From: Nitrosomonas cryotolerans ATCC 49181
Lineage (GTDB): Bacteria > Pseudomonadota > Gammaproteobacteria > Burkholderiales > Nitrosomonadaceae
Reading direction: 5' to 3'
Assembly (NCBI RefSeq): GCF_900143275.1
Contig: NZ_FSRO01000001.1
Coordinates: 1,692,116 to 1,756,115 of the forward strand
DNA: 64,000 bases
Shown piece after piece: positions 8,265 through 16,805 of the stretch. The position numbers and the translations under genes were made by a program. How positions within the stretch are numbered: position 1 is the first letter of the stretch; each line of letters starts with the position of its first letter. The notes beneath the pieces are model-generated. The model saw only the letters and a program-made list of their open reading frames with translations, had not been told where the DNA came from and made no database searches.

Positions 8265-8498
8265 TCATCGATGATTGATCGTCATGGTTACGGAATCCGA
8301 ATAAATATCGGCGGCCAGATTCTGACTTGCTGGTATGGCACCATAAACCGGATAATGCCGGCTTACGGTCAGTAAACTTAATGGATGGTCGTCGATAATA
8401 CGGATTGTTCCCGAGCTGTCATCACTCCAAACATTATTTCTTGCAGGGCCAGTGCAGAGACCATACTGTGTTTTATGAAACTTTGGGCTCCATGAAAA
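8265..8498 (-). pseudogene. Remnant of a spore coat U-domain (Csu-type) pilin
   Basis: A minus-strand frame of 77 codons, open only after an in-frame stop at 8499-8501 and without a start codon, reads GLCTGPARNNVWSDDSSG, later HYPVYGAIPASQNLAADIYS and DSVTMTINHR, then stops. This matches the C-terminal half of spore coat U-domain proteins, secreted subunits of chaperone-usher (Csu) pili, where VYGRIPA-Q and YSDTVTVTI are hallmarks. No usher or chaperone genes remain nearby. It is a broken leftover of a pilus locus next to pstB. Confidence 0.65.
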
Positions 8499-8533
8499 TC
8501 AGGACACCTCAGGCAAACCTTTACCTATCTGGT

Positions 8534-9367
8534 TTACCCCCGGGCGCCTGAAATGTAAGCGGCGGTCAATTCGTGTATCGGCGCTTCGAATAAATGCTGG
8601 CATTGGCCGAACTCGATCAGCTTGCCGACTCGCTCGGTCATCCAGAAAAAGCCTGCATAATTGGCTACACGTCGGGCTTGGGCCAGATTGTGAGTGACAA
8701 TGACTACCGTATAGCGATCGCGCAGGCGCAGAATCAATTCTTCTACTACCGCTGAAGAAAGCGGGTCGAGCGCGCTGCAGGGTTCGTCCATCAACAGAAT
8801 TTCGGGCTTCAGTACCAGGGCACGGGCAATGCAGAGTCGTTGTTGCTGACCGCCGGATAAGGCCAGGGCGGAAGTTTCCAAACGGTCAAACACTTCATCC
8901 CAGAGGCCCACGTCTTTGAGTGCCTGTTCGATTTTGCGGCGACGTAGCCCGTGGTCGCGCACACCGTGCTCCTTTAGGGGCAATTCCAGGTTGCGCCAAA
9001 TCGACAATGGAAACGGGTTGGGCTTTTGAAAAATCATGCCGATACGACGCCTGAGTTTAAGGGTATCCACGGGATCGTTCAACAGGTCCTGGCCATCGAA
9101 CAGAATCTTCCCGCTGACACGAGCACCCTCATGATGGTCAGTGAGTCGATTCAACGTTGAAAGAAAAGTAGTCTTGCCACAACCGGAAGGACCGATCAAC
9201 GCGGTGATGCAGCCCTTGTAAATATCAAGGGACACTTGCGAGAGTACGGTTTTTCTGCTGTAACTCACTGCAAGATCTTGTATCTGTAAATGAGGTTCGG
9301 GCACACAACAGGGTGTGCCTTGTTTGATTTCTCCTAGGGTATAGCTGCTTGCTTTTTTTCGGCTCAT
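8534..9367 (-). CDS. pstB: Phosphate ABC transporter ATP-binding protein
   Basis: Protein of 277 residues, the usual PstB length plus a short N-terminal extension. It is the cytoplasmic ATPase of the high-affinity phosphate importer. Walker A is GPSGCGKTT (about 59-67), the signature is LSGGQQQR (170-177), and Walker B is LLMDEP (191-196), followed by CSALDP. The segment IFQKPNPFPLSIW is characteristic of PstB. The start overlaps the pstA stop by 4 bp. It is the last gene of the pstSCAB set. No phoU or phoBR follows. Because arsM and arsS lie upstream, arsenate, a phosphate analogue, is a plausible cargo. Confidence 0.95.
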   Translation of the reverse strand: MSRKKASSYTLGEIKQGTPCCVPEPHLQIQDLAVSYSRKTVLSQVSLDIYKGCITALIGPSGCGKTTFLSTLNRLTDHHEGARVSGKILFDGQDLLNDPVDTLKLRRRIGMIFQKPNPFPLSIWRNLELPLKEHGVRDHGLRRRKIEQALKDVGLWDEVFDRLETSALALSGGQQQRLCIARALVLKPEILLMDEPCSALDPLSSAVVEELILRLRDRYTVVIVTHNLAQARRVANYAGFFWMTERVGKLIEFGQCQHLFEAPIHELTAAYISGARG

Positions 9368-10197
9368 GGGATAGTCAATCTCCGTTTAAACCAGCTGTCC
9401 ACCAGGCTTTGCGCCAGGGTGTTGAGCACAATGATCAGGATCACCAGTACTAACGCCGAGGCGTAGGCTGCGCCATCGCCACCGGTGACATTCATGGACA
9501 AATCGTAGATGTGCACCGCCAGTGCCCGACCGGAATCCAGTAGTGATCCAGGCATACGATCAACATAGCCACTGGTAAACAGGAGTGCTGCCGTTTCGGC
9601 TGTGGCACGACCAATACCGAGAATCAGGCCGGCCACAATAGCGGGACGTGCGGCCGGCAGCAGTATGTGCCAAATGGTGGTGCTGCGAGTCATTCCCAAT
9701 GCCAGGGCACCGCGCCGCCAATCGTCGTTGACCGCGCGCAATCCAGATTCGCAGGTGCGCACAAACACTGGCAGGATCATGCAGGCCAGGGTCAGCCCAC
9801 CGGATAGCAGGGAAAAACCCAAGCCCAGATAGATGCTGAAGAAGGCATTGCCAAACAGGCCGTAAACGATGGAAGGCACGCCAGCGAGGATATCCAGCGT
9901 GATACCGATGCTGCCAGCAAAGCGACTGTTTCTGGGGGCAAATTCCGACAACCAGATCGCTACCCCCAGTCCTAGAGGTAAGGCTACGGTGAGTGCAATC
10001 AGTAATAGCCATAGGGTGGAAACCAGAATCGGGCTGATGCCACCCGCACGGCCAGCATCCATTGGCGCGGTGAACAGAAACTGCCAGGTAAAATGTGCAA
10101 CGCCTTCCAGTACAACATCGCCCAGAACCCAGAGTAGTGATGACACCACCAGCAGGGCACAGCCAAATAACAGCCAGCTAAATACACGGTCAGACAT
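9364..10197 (-). CDS. pstA: Phosphate ABC transporter permease PstA
   Basis: Protein of 277 residues with about six membrane segments. It forms the inner-membrane channel with PstC. The BPD-type EAA-like loop is present around RRGALALGMTRSTTIWHILL, followed by PAARPAIVAGLILGIGRATAETA, a strong PstA/PstC signature. LAGVPSIVYGLFG is another family hallmark. It overlaps pstC by 8 bp at the start and pstB by 4 bp at the end, so translation is coupled. The overlapping pst genes imply fixed stoichiometry and one promoter. Confidence 0.95.
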   Translation of the reverse strand: MSDRVFSWLLFGCALLVVSSLLWVLGDVVLEGVAHFTWQFLFTAPMDAGRAGGISPILVSTLWLLLIALTVALPLGLGVAIWLSEFAPRNSRFAGSIGITLDILAGVPSIVYGLFGNAFFSIYLGLGFSLLSGGLTLACMILPVFVRTCESGLRAVNDDWRRGALALGMTRSTTIWHILLPAARPAIVAGLILGIGRATAETAALLFTSGYVDRMPGSLLDSGRALAVHIYDLSMNVTGGDGAAYASALVLVILIIVLNTLAQSLVDSWFKRRLTIP

Positions 10198-11080
10198 GTT
10201 GTCTTTTCTCTTTGGTGATACGGGTTACGCGATGCGCGATCCAGGAGAGGAGCCAAACCAGTAAAGTCAGTAATAACCCCGATGCAAACAGGCTGGCGCG
10301 ATGATCGCCCATGGCATAGGCCATTTCCAGCGCAATATTGGCGGTGAGCACACGCACGGGTTCAAACAGGCCAGACGGAGTTTGTACCACATTGCCAGCC
10401 ACCATCAGTACCGCCATGGTTTCACCCAGTGCGCGCGCCGTGGCAAGCAAGGTGCCGCTGGCGATGCCGGATCTGGCGGCTGGAATTACAACGTACAGGA
10501 TCTGTGTTTTACGGCGCAAACCCAATGCCATAGCTCCGGAAATCAATTCTTTGGGTACGGCAGCCAGGGCGGCGGCGCTGGTCAACGCCACCGTCGGTAG
10601 TATCATAAGCGATAAGACCAGTATGGCTGCCAATAGGCTGGCACCGGGTGGCTGCCATTGTGCGATCCAGGGAACCAGTCGCGTCAACCCCCACAGGCCG
10701 AATACCACCGAGGGCACACCAGCCAGCAAATTGAGTAGCAGTCGGAAACCCAATGCGGTTGCAGTTGGCGCATAAAACTGCAGAAATACTGCGTAGGCCA
10801 GGCCGATCGGCAGCGCTAAGACGATCGCCCCTAAGGTCACAGCGAGCGAAGCCCAGATCATGGGTGCCATGCCGAAACGCCCCTCCAACGGATACCAGCC
10901 TTGATTTTGGAAAAGGCCCAGCCATGTACCTTCTCGCCATCCTTTGGCGATAAAGGGCCAGGATTCGTTCAGCAATAACAGCATAATGAGTGCTAACAGT
11001 AGGGCTACGCCGCCGGCCAATAACACCAGCAGTGCACTGAGTCGACGATCAGCCCGATTATCGATGTTTTTGATGTCCAT
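10190..11080 (-). CDS. pstC: Phosphate ABC transporter permease PstC
   Basis: Protein of 296 residues with six predicted membrane segments. Family features are LLAGVPSVVFGLWG, the permease loop SGAMALGLRRKTQILYVVIP, and SGIASGTLLATARALGETMAVLMVAGN, whose ALGETMA stretch is typical of PstC. It partners PstA. Unlike the tight packing downstream, it is separated from pstS by 236 bp, which hold two nested inverted-repeat elements (see 11112-11316). Transcription from pstS must cross these, so relative expression of pstS and pstCAB may be altered. Confidence 0.95.
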   Translation of the reverse strand: MDIKNIDNRADRRLSALLVLLAGGVALLLALIMLLLLNESWPFIAKGWREGTWLGLFQNQGWYPLEGRFGMAPMIWASLAVTLGAIVLALPIGLAYAVFLQFYAPTATALGFRLLLNLLAGVPSVVFGLWGLTRLVPWIAQWQPPGASLLAAILVLSLMILPTVALTSAAALAAVPKELISGAMALGLRRKTQILYVVIPAARSGIASGTLLATARALGETMAVLMVAGNVVQTPSGLFEPVRVLTANIALEMAYAMGDHRASLFASGLLLTLLVWLLSWIAHRVTRITKEKRQHV

Positions 11081-11111
11081 GTCTGCGGATACCTCACTGC
11101 TTACACCTTAA

Positions 11112-11316
11112 GGGCCTATCTCGAAATAGTCAAAAATTGAGATGCTTATCTTATCTATTTACTAATAATTAATAGGTTGAGACCTTTGCAAAAGTCCAAT
11201 AGTTGAAAAATTAACTCTTTATAATCAATAGTAGAAAATTTCTGACGAAGGCTTTTGCAAAAGTCTCAGGTTATATAGTGAAAAATGGATAAGTCGCATA
11301 TTGCGAGACAGTCCCC
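11112..11316. mobile_element. MITE family 2 copy, interrupted by an 89-bp MITE
   Basis: The outer element runs from GGGCCTATCTCG to CGAGACAGTCCCC. It is bounded by TTAA at 11108-11111 and 11317-11320, a likely target duplication. The pstS stop codon lies inside the right TTAA. Removing the inner 89-bp element and its 5-bp duplication leaves about 111 bp, similar to the 99-bp copy at 58060-58158. It carries no coding sequence. Confidence 0.7.
11179..11267. mobile_element. 89-bp MITE (family 1), copy 1
   Basis: Terminal inverted repeats GAGACCTTTGCAAAAG and CTTTTGCAAAAGTCTC flank an AT-rich core (AATAGTTGAAAAATTAA ... TATAATCAATAG). The 5-bp direct repeat AGGTT lies at 11174-11178 and 11268-11272. 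It is inserted inside a family-2 MITE between pstC and pstS. Confidence 0.9.
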
Positions 11317-12129
11317 TTAAGGTGTCACAAAAAACTGAGCTTCGATTAAGTCCCGAACGGCGGGAGATTGAGCGAAGGTGATGAAATCACGCGCCAGGTC
11401 GGACGGCTGTGCTTTGACAATCAGATTTAGTGGTCGCGACAAGGGATAGCGACCTCTGGCCAGGGCCATTACTGTGGCGGGTTGACCGGCCATGGGCAGT
11501 AGCTTGATGAGCGTGCCTCTGGCCTCCTCATACTCCGCGGTGCCAATGGAGACATAACCAATGGCACCTGGATTGCCGACTATCGTTTTGATGCCCTGTT
11601 GATTGTCGCCAATCACAACTTGTGCTTTGATTTGGCTGTTTTTTAGTGCGTAGTAATGCAAAAATAGCTCTAGCGTAGAACGCCCTTCAGCCTTATTCAC
11701 CACGGTGATGGGCTGATCTGCGCCATCGACTTCCTTCCAATTGCGGATTTTTCCGGTATAGATATTGACGATCTGCTCATCGCTCAAAGCAGATACCGCA
11801 TTACGCTGGTGGAGGATGATACCGATGCCGTCCATGGCGACCAGGTAAGGCGTCAGGTCCTGTTCGGAATCCTTTAGTGCCCGTGACACCATGCCGATAT
11901 CGGCCAGTCCCATACGCACATCATTAATGCCACGGGATGAACCGCCGGTTTGCACGTCGATACGCACACCGGGGTGTTGTGCTTCATAGCGTTTGGCGAT
12001 TTCCAATGCCAAGGGGGCCACAGTGCTTGATCCGGTCAGTGTTAGGCGCTTGTCGTTGGCCTGGGCTACGGATAAGCTGCTCATGACGATGATCCATAGG
12101 ATAAGTACCTTAACCGGCAATCTTATCAT
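11317..12129 (-). CDS. pstS: Phosphate-binding periplasmic protein PstS-like
   Basis: Protein of 270 residues with a Sec signal peptide (residues 1-24, ending VAQAND). The binding fold starts with LTLTGSSTVAPLALEIAKRY, whose TGSST loop grips the oxyanion, and continues with TGGSSRGINDVRMGLADIGMV and a NKAEGRSTLELF loop. It belongs to the shorter PstS-like/PBP-like class. It lies directly downstream of arsM on the same strand and upstream of pstCAB. Phosphate is the standard ligand; arsenate selectivity cannot be read from sequence but is worth considering here. The stop codon TAA is supplied by the target site of a MITE. Confidence 0.92.
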   Translation of the reverse strand: MIRLPVKVLILWIIVMSSLSVAQANDKRLTLTGSSTVAPLALEIAKRYEAQHPGVRIDVQTGGSSRGINDVRMGLADIGMVSRALKDSEQDLTPYLVAMDGIGIILHQRNAVSALSDEQIVNIYTGKIRNWKEVDGADQPITVVNKAEGRSTLELFLHYYALKNSQIKAQVVIGDNQQGIKTIVGNPGAIGYVSIGTAEYEEARGTLIKLLPMAGQPATVMALARGRYPLSRPLNLIVKAQPSDLARDFITFAQSPAVRDLIEAQFFVTP

Positions 12130-12295
12130 GAGAGTTTCCTCATAGTGCTGAGGGTAGATTCTTTGGCATTAGTGGCTAGAAGTAGTGACACCAAGGCTTC
12201 CGCCATAATGGGGTGGGCGGAGCTCCTGGCAGAGAACACCAAGATTCGCAACCGGGATGCCACTGGCTTTCCTGAGTGATGATCTGAACTTTCGA

Positions 12296-13336
12296 CTAGC
12301 AACATGGGTTGGCTTCCGTCGTTGATCTGATGGTATCAAAAGGTATGTTCGAGCTACAGCCTTTGAACAAACCAAAATGCCGGCTGAAATCGCCGATAAA
12401 GATGAAGTGTTTGGCAAAGCGCGTGTCCTTCAACATGCGCCAGGTGTTACCACAAACCGGAAATACACGGCTTGCCGGAATGGCATGATATTTATCCAGG
12501 ATGAAGTGGCGTGGGCTGTGCGGAATGGTACCCTGGTAAACTACGGCCTGATCGTAGTCCTCACAGGCACTCTCCAAATCGTCGAGTTTGAATAGTCGGT
12601 AGGTTGCTGAGAAGAACCGCAGGTTACCGATTTTCTGAGTCAGCACTTCATCGGTCACGCTTAAGGGGAGATCCTCTACCAGCCGGGGATCGGCAAAGCC
12701 GGCGATGTTAGCCAGACGCAGAAAATCGTTCCGGTACAGAGCGCCACCTAGGCATTCACCGTATAACACCGAATCCTCGCGTACGATATCAGGAATACGG
12801 CGGTCGGAATAGACATCAGAAAAATAGAATTCACCACCGGGCTTGAGCAGCCGGTGAACTCCCTGCAATACCGCTGTTTTATCCGGCGACAAGTTTACCA
12901 CGCAATTGGATACGATGATGTCAAAGGAGCCGGGTTCCAGATTGAGCTCATCGAGTTTTTCGATATAGCCCTTGATAAAGCGTACATTATCAAAACCGAA
13001 GGCTTCCGCATGCCAGCACTGATTTGACTGGGCTATTGCCAGTTGCTCGTCGGTCATGTCAACACCGATAACCTCACCCTCCGGGCCTACCAACTGCGCC
13101 AATGCATAAACGTCACGACCTGATCCACATCCCAGGTCTAACACTCGGCACCCTTTAAGTAGCGATGGGCAAACCAAGCCACAGCCATAGTAGCGTGACA
13201 GTACCTCAGGATGGATGCGATCCAGCAGAGGCTTCAGCCAGCTCGGTAGATTGCTTGTGTCACAACAGACGGTGGTCTTTAGATCGGCAGTACTTTGCAG
13301 CTGTTTACCGTAATAATCTTGTACGACTTGATGCAT
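12296..13336 (-). CDS. arsM: Arsenite S-adenosylmethionine methyltransferase
   Basis: Protein of 346 residues, right for ArsM, which transfers methyl groups from SAM to As(III) in the cytoplasm. The N terminus has the Cys pair VCCDTSN (Cys24, Cys25). The SAM motif is VLDLGCGSGRD (65-75). The arsenic-binding cysteines are visible in SNCVVNLSPDK (Cys145) and YGECLGGALY (Cys195). GGEFYFSDVYSDRRIP is also diagnostic, and the chain ends in a Cys pair. It is upstream of pstS (gap 166 bp) and downstream of the sugar-linking genes on the same strand. In this setting methylated arsenic is the likely substrate for arsenosugar formation rather than only a volatile detoxification product. Confidence 0.95.
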   Translation of the reverse strand: MHQVVQDYYGKQLQSTADLKTTVCCDTSNLPSWLKPLLDRIHPEVLSRYYGCGLVCPSLLKGCRVLDLGCGSGRDVYALAQLVGPEGEVIGVDMTDEQLAIAQSNQCWHAEAFGFDNVRFIKGYIEKLDELNLEPGSFDIIVSNCVVNLSPDKTAVLQGVHRLLKPGGEFYFSDVYSDRRIPDIVREDSVLYGECLGGALYRNDFLRLANIAGFADPRLVEDLPLSVTDEVLTQKIGNLRFFSATYRLFKLDDLESACEDYDQAVVYQGTIPHSPRHFILDKYHAIPASRVFPVCGNTWRMLKDTRFAKHFIFIGDFSRHFGLFKGCSSNIPFDTIRSTTEANPCC

Positions 13337-13362
13337 AGTGTTAACTCCAAAGATTTTATGAC

Positions 13363-13560
13363 TTAGACTTTAGCTGGCTTCGACTCGGCTTGCAGCCAAG
13401 TAAATTTTTGAATCCTCTCATGGTAATCCACCAGGAAATCCGCTGGCATGGTGTGTATACGTGAGTAGGAAATATCTTCTGCCAATTTGGGAGGTGGCCA
13501 GTTTGATTCTCCCAATGCGGATAAGCTGAAAGATGCAATGGCTTGACTGGGCTGCAACAT
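13363..13560 (-). CDS. Possible small protein upstream of arsM
   Basis: Frame of 65 residues ending 26 bp before arsM on the same strand, beginning MLQPSQAIASFSLSAL and ending QAESKPAKV. It is hydrophilic with no signal or membrane segment. No good ribosome site precedes the ATG at 13560. Its position and orientation make it a possible leader gene of arsM, but it could be a chance frame. I do not recognise it. Confidence 0.35.
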   Translation of the reverse strand: MLQPSQAIASFSLSALGESNWPPPKLAEDISYSRIHTMPADFLVDYHERIQKFTWLQAESKPAKV

Positions 13561-13587
13561 AAAAGAAATGCCTTATAATGATTTTTC

Positions 13588-13971
13588 CTATTGGTCGCAG
13601 CGATTTCTGGTTTTCTTACAGTGGATAAGGATTAATTTTCCAAAGATTTTTTGAACATCCATAATAAGATTGCGTCGCTCTTTTATCCGGTAACCTGCGT
13701 TATCAATGCTTAATTGGAGTACCCACATATGGCTACGTTCAGTATAGGTATTTGGCATATTGGTCCCGATAGAGTAGTGGTTGCCCCGGTCGTTATTGAT
13801 GGTTGCGGCATAATCATCACCTGATTTGAGCGGTGCCAGTACAGGATGAAAGTCCTTCTCGAATTCACCACCAGCGGTCTGACCAACAGCGCCATGCTGG
13901 CACTCGCTGTCGACCTGATTGCATTTTTGTCCCAGAGAATGATCCGCTAACGGGCCTGAGAAATATCCTTG
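13588..13971 (-). pseudogene. Startless protein-like frame, unrecognised
   Basis: On the minus strand a frame of 127 codons is open from just after a stop at 13972-13974 to a TAG at 13588. It has no normal start codon until an internal ATG. Its composition looks protein-like (for example EFEKDFHPVLAPLKSGDDYA and NTYTERSHMWVLQL). It sits in the 780-bp gap between arsM and the exported methyltransferase-like gene, same strand. It may be the C-terminal part of a lost gene of the arsenic locus. I do not recognise the family. Confidence 0.35.
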
Positions 13972-14140
13972 TTAAATTGAATGACTTCGGATTGATGACT
14001 AAACTTGCCCGTACAATACGGGGTTTTGCCAAGGCACGTTTGGAATGAATGCCGCGATGGGAATGAATCAGATCAAATCATGACGAGTTATTTCTATTGC
14101 TTCAACCCCATGAGCACTGGTTCGGAAACCGAAAATACCC

Positions 14141-14956
14141 TTAGTCAGTGCTCTTGATAAATTTTAGTGTCATACGATCACTTTCTCCGATAGACAAGTA
14201 ATGGTCTCGTTGTAATTCGCCGAGCCGTAGCGTGGGCGGCAATGTCCAAACTCCTTTGGGATGGTTGGTACTGTCGGTTGGATTGGCGTTAATATTGCTT
14301 TTTGCGAGCAATCTGAATCCCGCTTGTTCTGCCAATCGAATAACGTAATTCTCTCGTAGGTATCCACTGCCTTCCTGATCGGATTCCGGTCGTGTGTCGG
14401 GCAGGCGATGTTCGACAACGCCCAGAATACCACCGGGTTTTAGTGCCCTGTAAAAGGCTGAAAAGGCGGCCAGTACCCGTTCATCGCCACCTCCTCGCAT
14501 ATACCAGTTATGAATATTACGAAAAGTAAGAACCCGGTCGGCACTACCGGCAGGCGCTATGTCAACGTATGATGGGGGATTAAAGGAAGTAATAGTTACT
14601 TTATCGTAAAAATCAGGGGATACCCGGAGTTTATCCAGAAACTGCTTGCGCGAATCTCGATAGAAAGGTGATGTGGAATTCGCGTTGAAATGCGCCGCAT
14701 AGAGTTTCCCTTTTTTTCGTAAATAAGGCGCAAGAATTTCGGTATACCAACCATGGGTACCTGGCCAAATTTCTACCACCGTCATGTCTTGTTGTATATC
14801 AAAAAAAGTGAGTGTCTCCAGCGGGTGTCGATAGTGATCCCGTTGTGATGTCGTTTCGCGATGGGGCGCATTGACCATATCGTTCAGTTGATCAGCCATT
14901 GTGTAATCGATACAAATAATGAATGAAAAAAACAGGATTCGTAGTATTCGCCACAT
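14141..14956 (-). CDS. Exported class I methyltransferase-like protein (COG4798 type)
   Basis: Protein of 271 residues starting with a hydrophobic signal sequence (ILRILFFSFIICIDYTMA). The rest is a Rossmann methyltransferase-like domain: MTVVEIWPGTHGWYTEILAPYL in place of motif I, then KLYAAHFNA, RVLTFRNIHNWYMRGG and LKPGGILGVVEHRLPDTRPE. Family members are predicted periplasmic proteins of unknown activity. An ordinary SAM reaction is doubtful outside the cytoplasm, so substrate and even catalysis are open. The start overlaps the stop of the DoxX-like gene by one base, placing it at the end of the arsenosugar operon. Confidence 0.8.
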   Translation of the reverse strand: MWRILRILFFSFIICIDYTMADQLNDMVNAPHRETTSQRDHYRHPLETLTFFDIQQDMTVVEIWPGTHGWYTEILAPYLRKKGKLYAAHFNANSTSPFYRDSRKQFLDKLRVSPDFYDKVTITSFNPPSYVDIAPAGSADRVLTFRNIHNWYMRGGGDERVLAAFSAFYRALKPGGILGVVEHRLPDTRPESDQEGSGYLRENYVIRLAEQAGFRLLAKSNINANPTDSTNHPKGVWTLPPTLRLGELQRDHYLSIGESDRMTLKFIKSTD

Positions 14957-15390
14957 TATCTGCTACCCTTAAGAGGAAAAGTGAATAGCATATCCCAGTT
15001 TCTTAGCCAGTAAAGAGCAAGGCAAGCAGCCAACATAGGGCAGGCTGCCAAAAAAAGCAGGTTATCAAAAGGCGCCAGATACTGTTTGTAGGAAGAAAAG
15101 GTTGAGATGGCATGTATTAATAAAACGCCACCGTATGTCCAGCGCCGCCAAAGACCTGCGACAAAAGCGAGTATCAGCAACATCTCGACCGTGCCAATAA
15201 AATAAGATGAATGCTGATTCAACCAGCCAATGCCGTAAAAGGCCTCAAACACCTTACTGGCATGTGATGGGTTGATGAATTTGTCGAGCGTCCACATCAA
15301 CATCACAATAAATACGCCAAGGCGTAATGCCAGTAATGAATATAACAATGGCTTTTTTAGGTCGTCAGGAATGGATGATTCTCGGCTCAT
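14956..15390 (-). CDS. DoxX-like inner-membrane protein
   Basis: Protein of 144 residues with about four membrane helices: LLALRLGVFIVMLMWTL, YFIGTVEMLLILAFVAGLW, a central helix around YGGVLLIHAIST, and LLFLAACPMLAACLALYWL. The layout matches the DoxX/SURF4-like superfamily, small membrane proteins often tied to quinone or redox chemistry. It lies between the glycosyltransferase and the exported methyltransferase-like gene, with tight spacing on both sides. Its role in arsenic chemistry is unknown; membrane handling of an arsenic-containing lipid or sugar is only a guess. Confidence 0.75.
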   Translation of the reverse strand: MSRESSIPDDLKKPLLYSLLALRLGVFIVMLMWTLDKFINPSHASKVFEAFYGIGWLNQHSSYFIGTVEMLLILAFVAGLWRRWTYGGVLLIHAISTFSSYKQYLAPFDNLLFLAACPMLAACLALYWLRNWDMLFTFPLKGSR

Positions 15391-15418
15391 AGATTTTTCC
15401 TCCTATCGCATTTAAAAG

Positions 15419-16093
15419 TTAATCGTTAGTGTTAATGTCGTAAATCCCACCCTTCCTGGCTGAGTCTTGTCTCCAGCCTGCAGGCAGATAGCGCAGATCC
15501 TGTGGTTCATCAATATCATGTAACGCTGTTAATTGTTGTAAAGCAAATCCATGCTCTAAAATCCGTTGCCGCGTTATTCTCGCAACAGCATCCGTACTCC
15601 ACGGTATGTCGCTGAATACGGCAGGTAGGTGTTGACGCATACCCAACAACGCATAACCACCGTCGCTCACCGGCACCATGCAGGCATCGTGATGATGCAG
15701 TGTTTCAGCAGCCATGCACAATTTTTCAGCGGTCAGCCCAGGGCAATCGGTGCCGATCAACAAAATGGCCTCTCCGTTGCTGGTAACGCGTTGAGAGGCC
15801 CTATTGAGACGTTCGCCCAAATCACCATCGCCTTGTTCGCTCCATTCGAACGAGGCCGGCAGAGCCAAGTCCTGCCAGATCGGGTGCAGCGCGGTTGGTG
15901 ACACGCAAAGTTCCACTGGTCCGATATTTGCAGCAAGGGACTGCTCAAGGGTATGGTTGAGCAATCTCTTTGCTAACTGAGCTGAACCTGCCCGGCCAAG
16001 CGCCGGTATCAGCCTTGTTTTGGCCAAACCGGGTAAAGGTGCCTTGGCAAAAATCACGATTCGAATTCGCTTTCTAAGGGATTTTTTCATCAT
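15419..16093 (-). CDS. TIGR04282-type arsenosugar biosynthesis glycosyltransferase
   Basis: Protein of 224 residues with a nucleotide-sugar transferase-like fold. Signature segments are IFAKAPLPGLAKTRLIPALG near the N terminus, EQGDGDLGERLNRA, LLIGTDCPGLTAEKL, VPVSDGGYALLGMRQHLP and LHDIDEPQDLRYLP. These match the small glycosyltransferase family found beside arsS/arsM loci. The family is thought to help attach the sugar moiety. It overlaps the preceding TIGR04283 glycosyltransferase gene by 20 bp, which implies a shared transcript. Donor and acceptor sugars cannot be read from the sequence. Confidence 0.9.
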   Translation of the reverse strand: MMKKSLRKRIRIVIFAKAPLPGLAKTRLIPALGRAGSAQLAKRLLNHTLEQSLAANIGPVELCVSPTALHPIWQDLALPASFEWSEQGDGDLGERLNRASQRVTSNGEAILLIGTDCPGLTAEKLCMAAETLHHHDACMVPVSDGGYALLGMRQHLPAVFSDIPWSTDAVARITRQRILEHGFALQQLTALHDIDEPQDLRYLPAGWRQDSARKGGIYDINTND

Positions 16094-16805
16094 TTTCCGC
16101 TCGGTAATATCGCTTTACCAGTTGTTCAGCCGGTACGCCTCGCCAGTAGGCCCAACGTAATATCCACATTAATCGGATAGTGCGCCAGATGCCGTATTTT
16201 ATCCATCGACGTCCGGAGGTGGTGACCTTTGCAGAAAGACAGGCAGGCCGTTCAAAATATCGTAATCGCTTAGATAGCTCAATATCTTCCATGAGCGGCT
16301 GCGCTGGAAAACCATGCACTTTGTCAAAAAGGGTTCTTTCTATAAACAAGGCCTGATCGCCGGTTGCAATATTGGTGAGCCGCGATCGCAGATTTATAAA
16401 AAAAGCCACCACGCGAAGCATCAGTGCTTCACCGCTAATACGGACATTAAAACGGCCCCACCGATGCTTCTTTAAGGCACCTAAAATGTGTTCAAGGCCA
16501 TCTTCTGGCAGGCGTGTGTCAGCATGAAGGAATAACAAAATAGAACCTTTGGCCGCTGCCGCGCCTGCATTCATTTGCAAGGCACGTCCCCGAGCCGAGC
16601 GAATGACCTTGAATCCGATTGCTTCCACGATATCCGCAGATCCGTCGTCACTGCCACCATCGATCAATAAAACCTCACAACCCAGACGTTGCCATTGCTG
16701 CAAATGAGCCATTAGATCCGGCAGGGTATCGAGTTCGTTGAGCATGGGTACGATAATAGATAGCTCGGAACGGCAGGCCTGAATTTTTTGTTCAGCGTTT
16801 TTCAT
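16074..16805 (-). CDS. TIGR04283-type arsenosugar biosynthesis glycosyltransferase (GT2)
   Basis: Family-2 glycosyltransferase of 243 residues from the ATG at 16805. Features are LSIIVPMLNELDTLPDLMA, VLLIDGGSDDGSADIVE, RSARGRALQMNAGA, the DxD-like FLHADTRLPEDGLE, RFNVRISG, ATGDQALFIER, PLMEDIELSKRLR and SGRRWIKYG. All are typical of the GT2 family that accompanies ArsS. The longer reading from 16847 lies inside the upstream DUF547 gene, so I take MKNAEQKI as the start. It overlaps that gene by 14 bp and the next glycosyltransferase gene by 20 bp. Confidence 0.9.
   Translation of the reverse strand: MKNAEQKIQACRSELSIIVPMLNELDTLPDLMAHLQQWQRLGCEVLLIDGGSDDGSADIVEAIGFKVIRSARGRALQMNAGAAAAKGSILLFLHADTRLPEDGLEHILGALKKHRWGRFNVRISGEALMLRVVAFFINLRSRLTNIATGDQALFIERTLFDKVHGFPAQPLMEDIELSKRLRYFERPACLSAKVTTSGRRWIKYGIWRTIRLMWILRWAYWRGVPAEQLVKRYYRAENDEKIP

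Noticed and set aside
10301-10775. Long plus-strand frames across pstC and pstA
   Set aside because: They are antisense shadows of well-supported permease genes with no start signals of their own.
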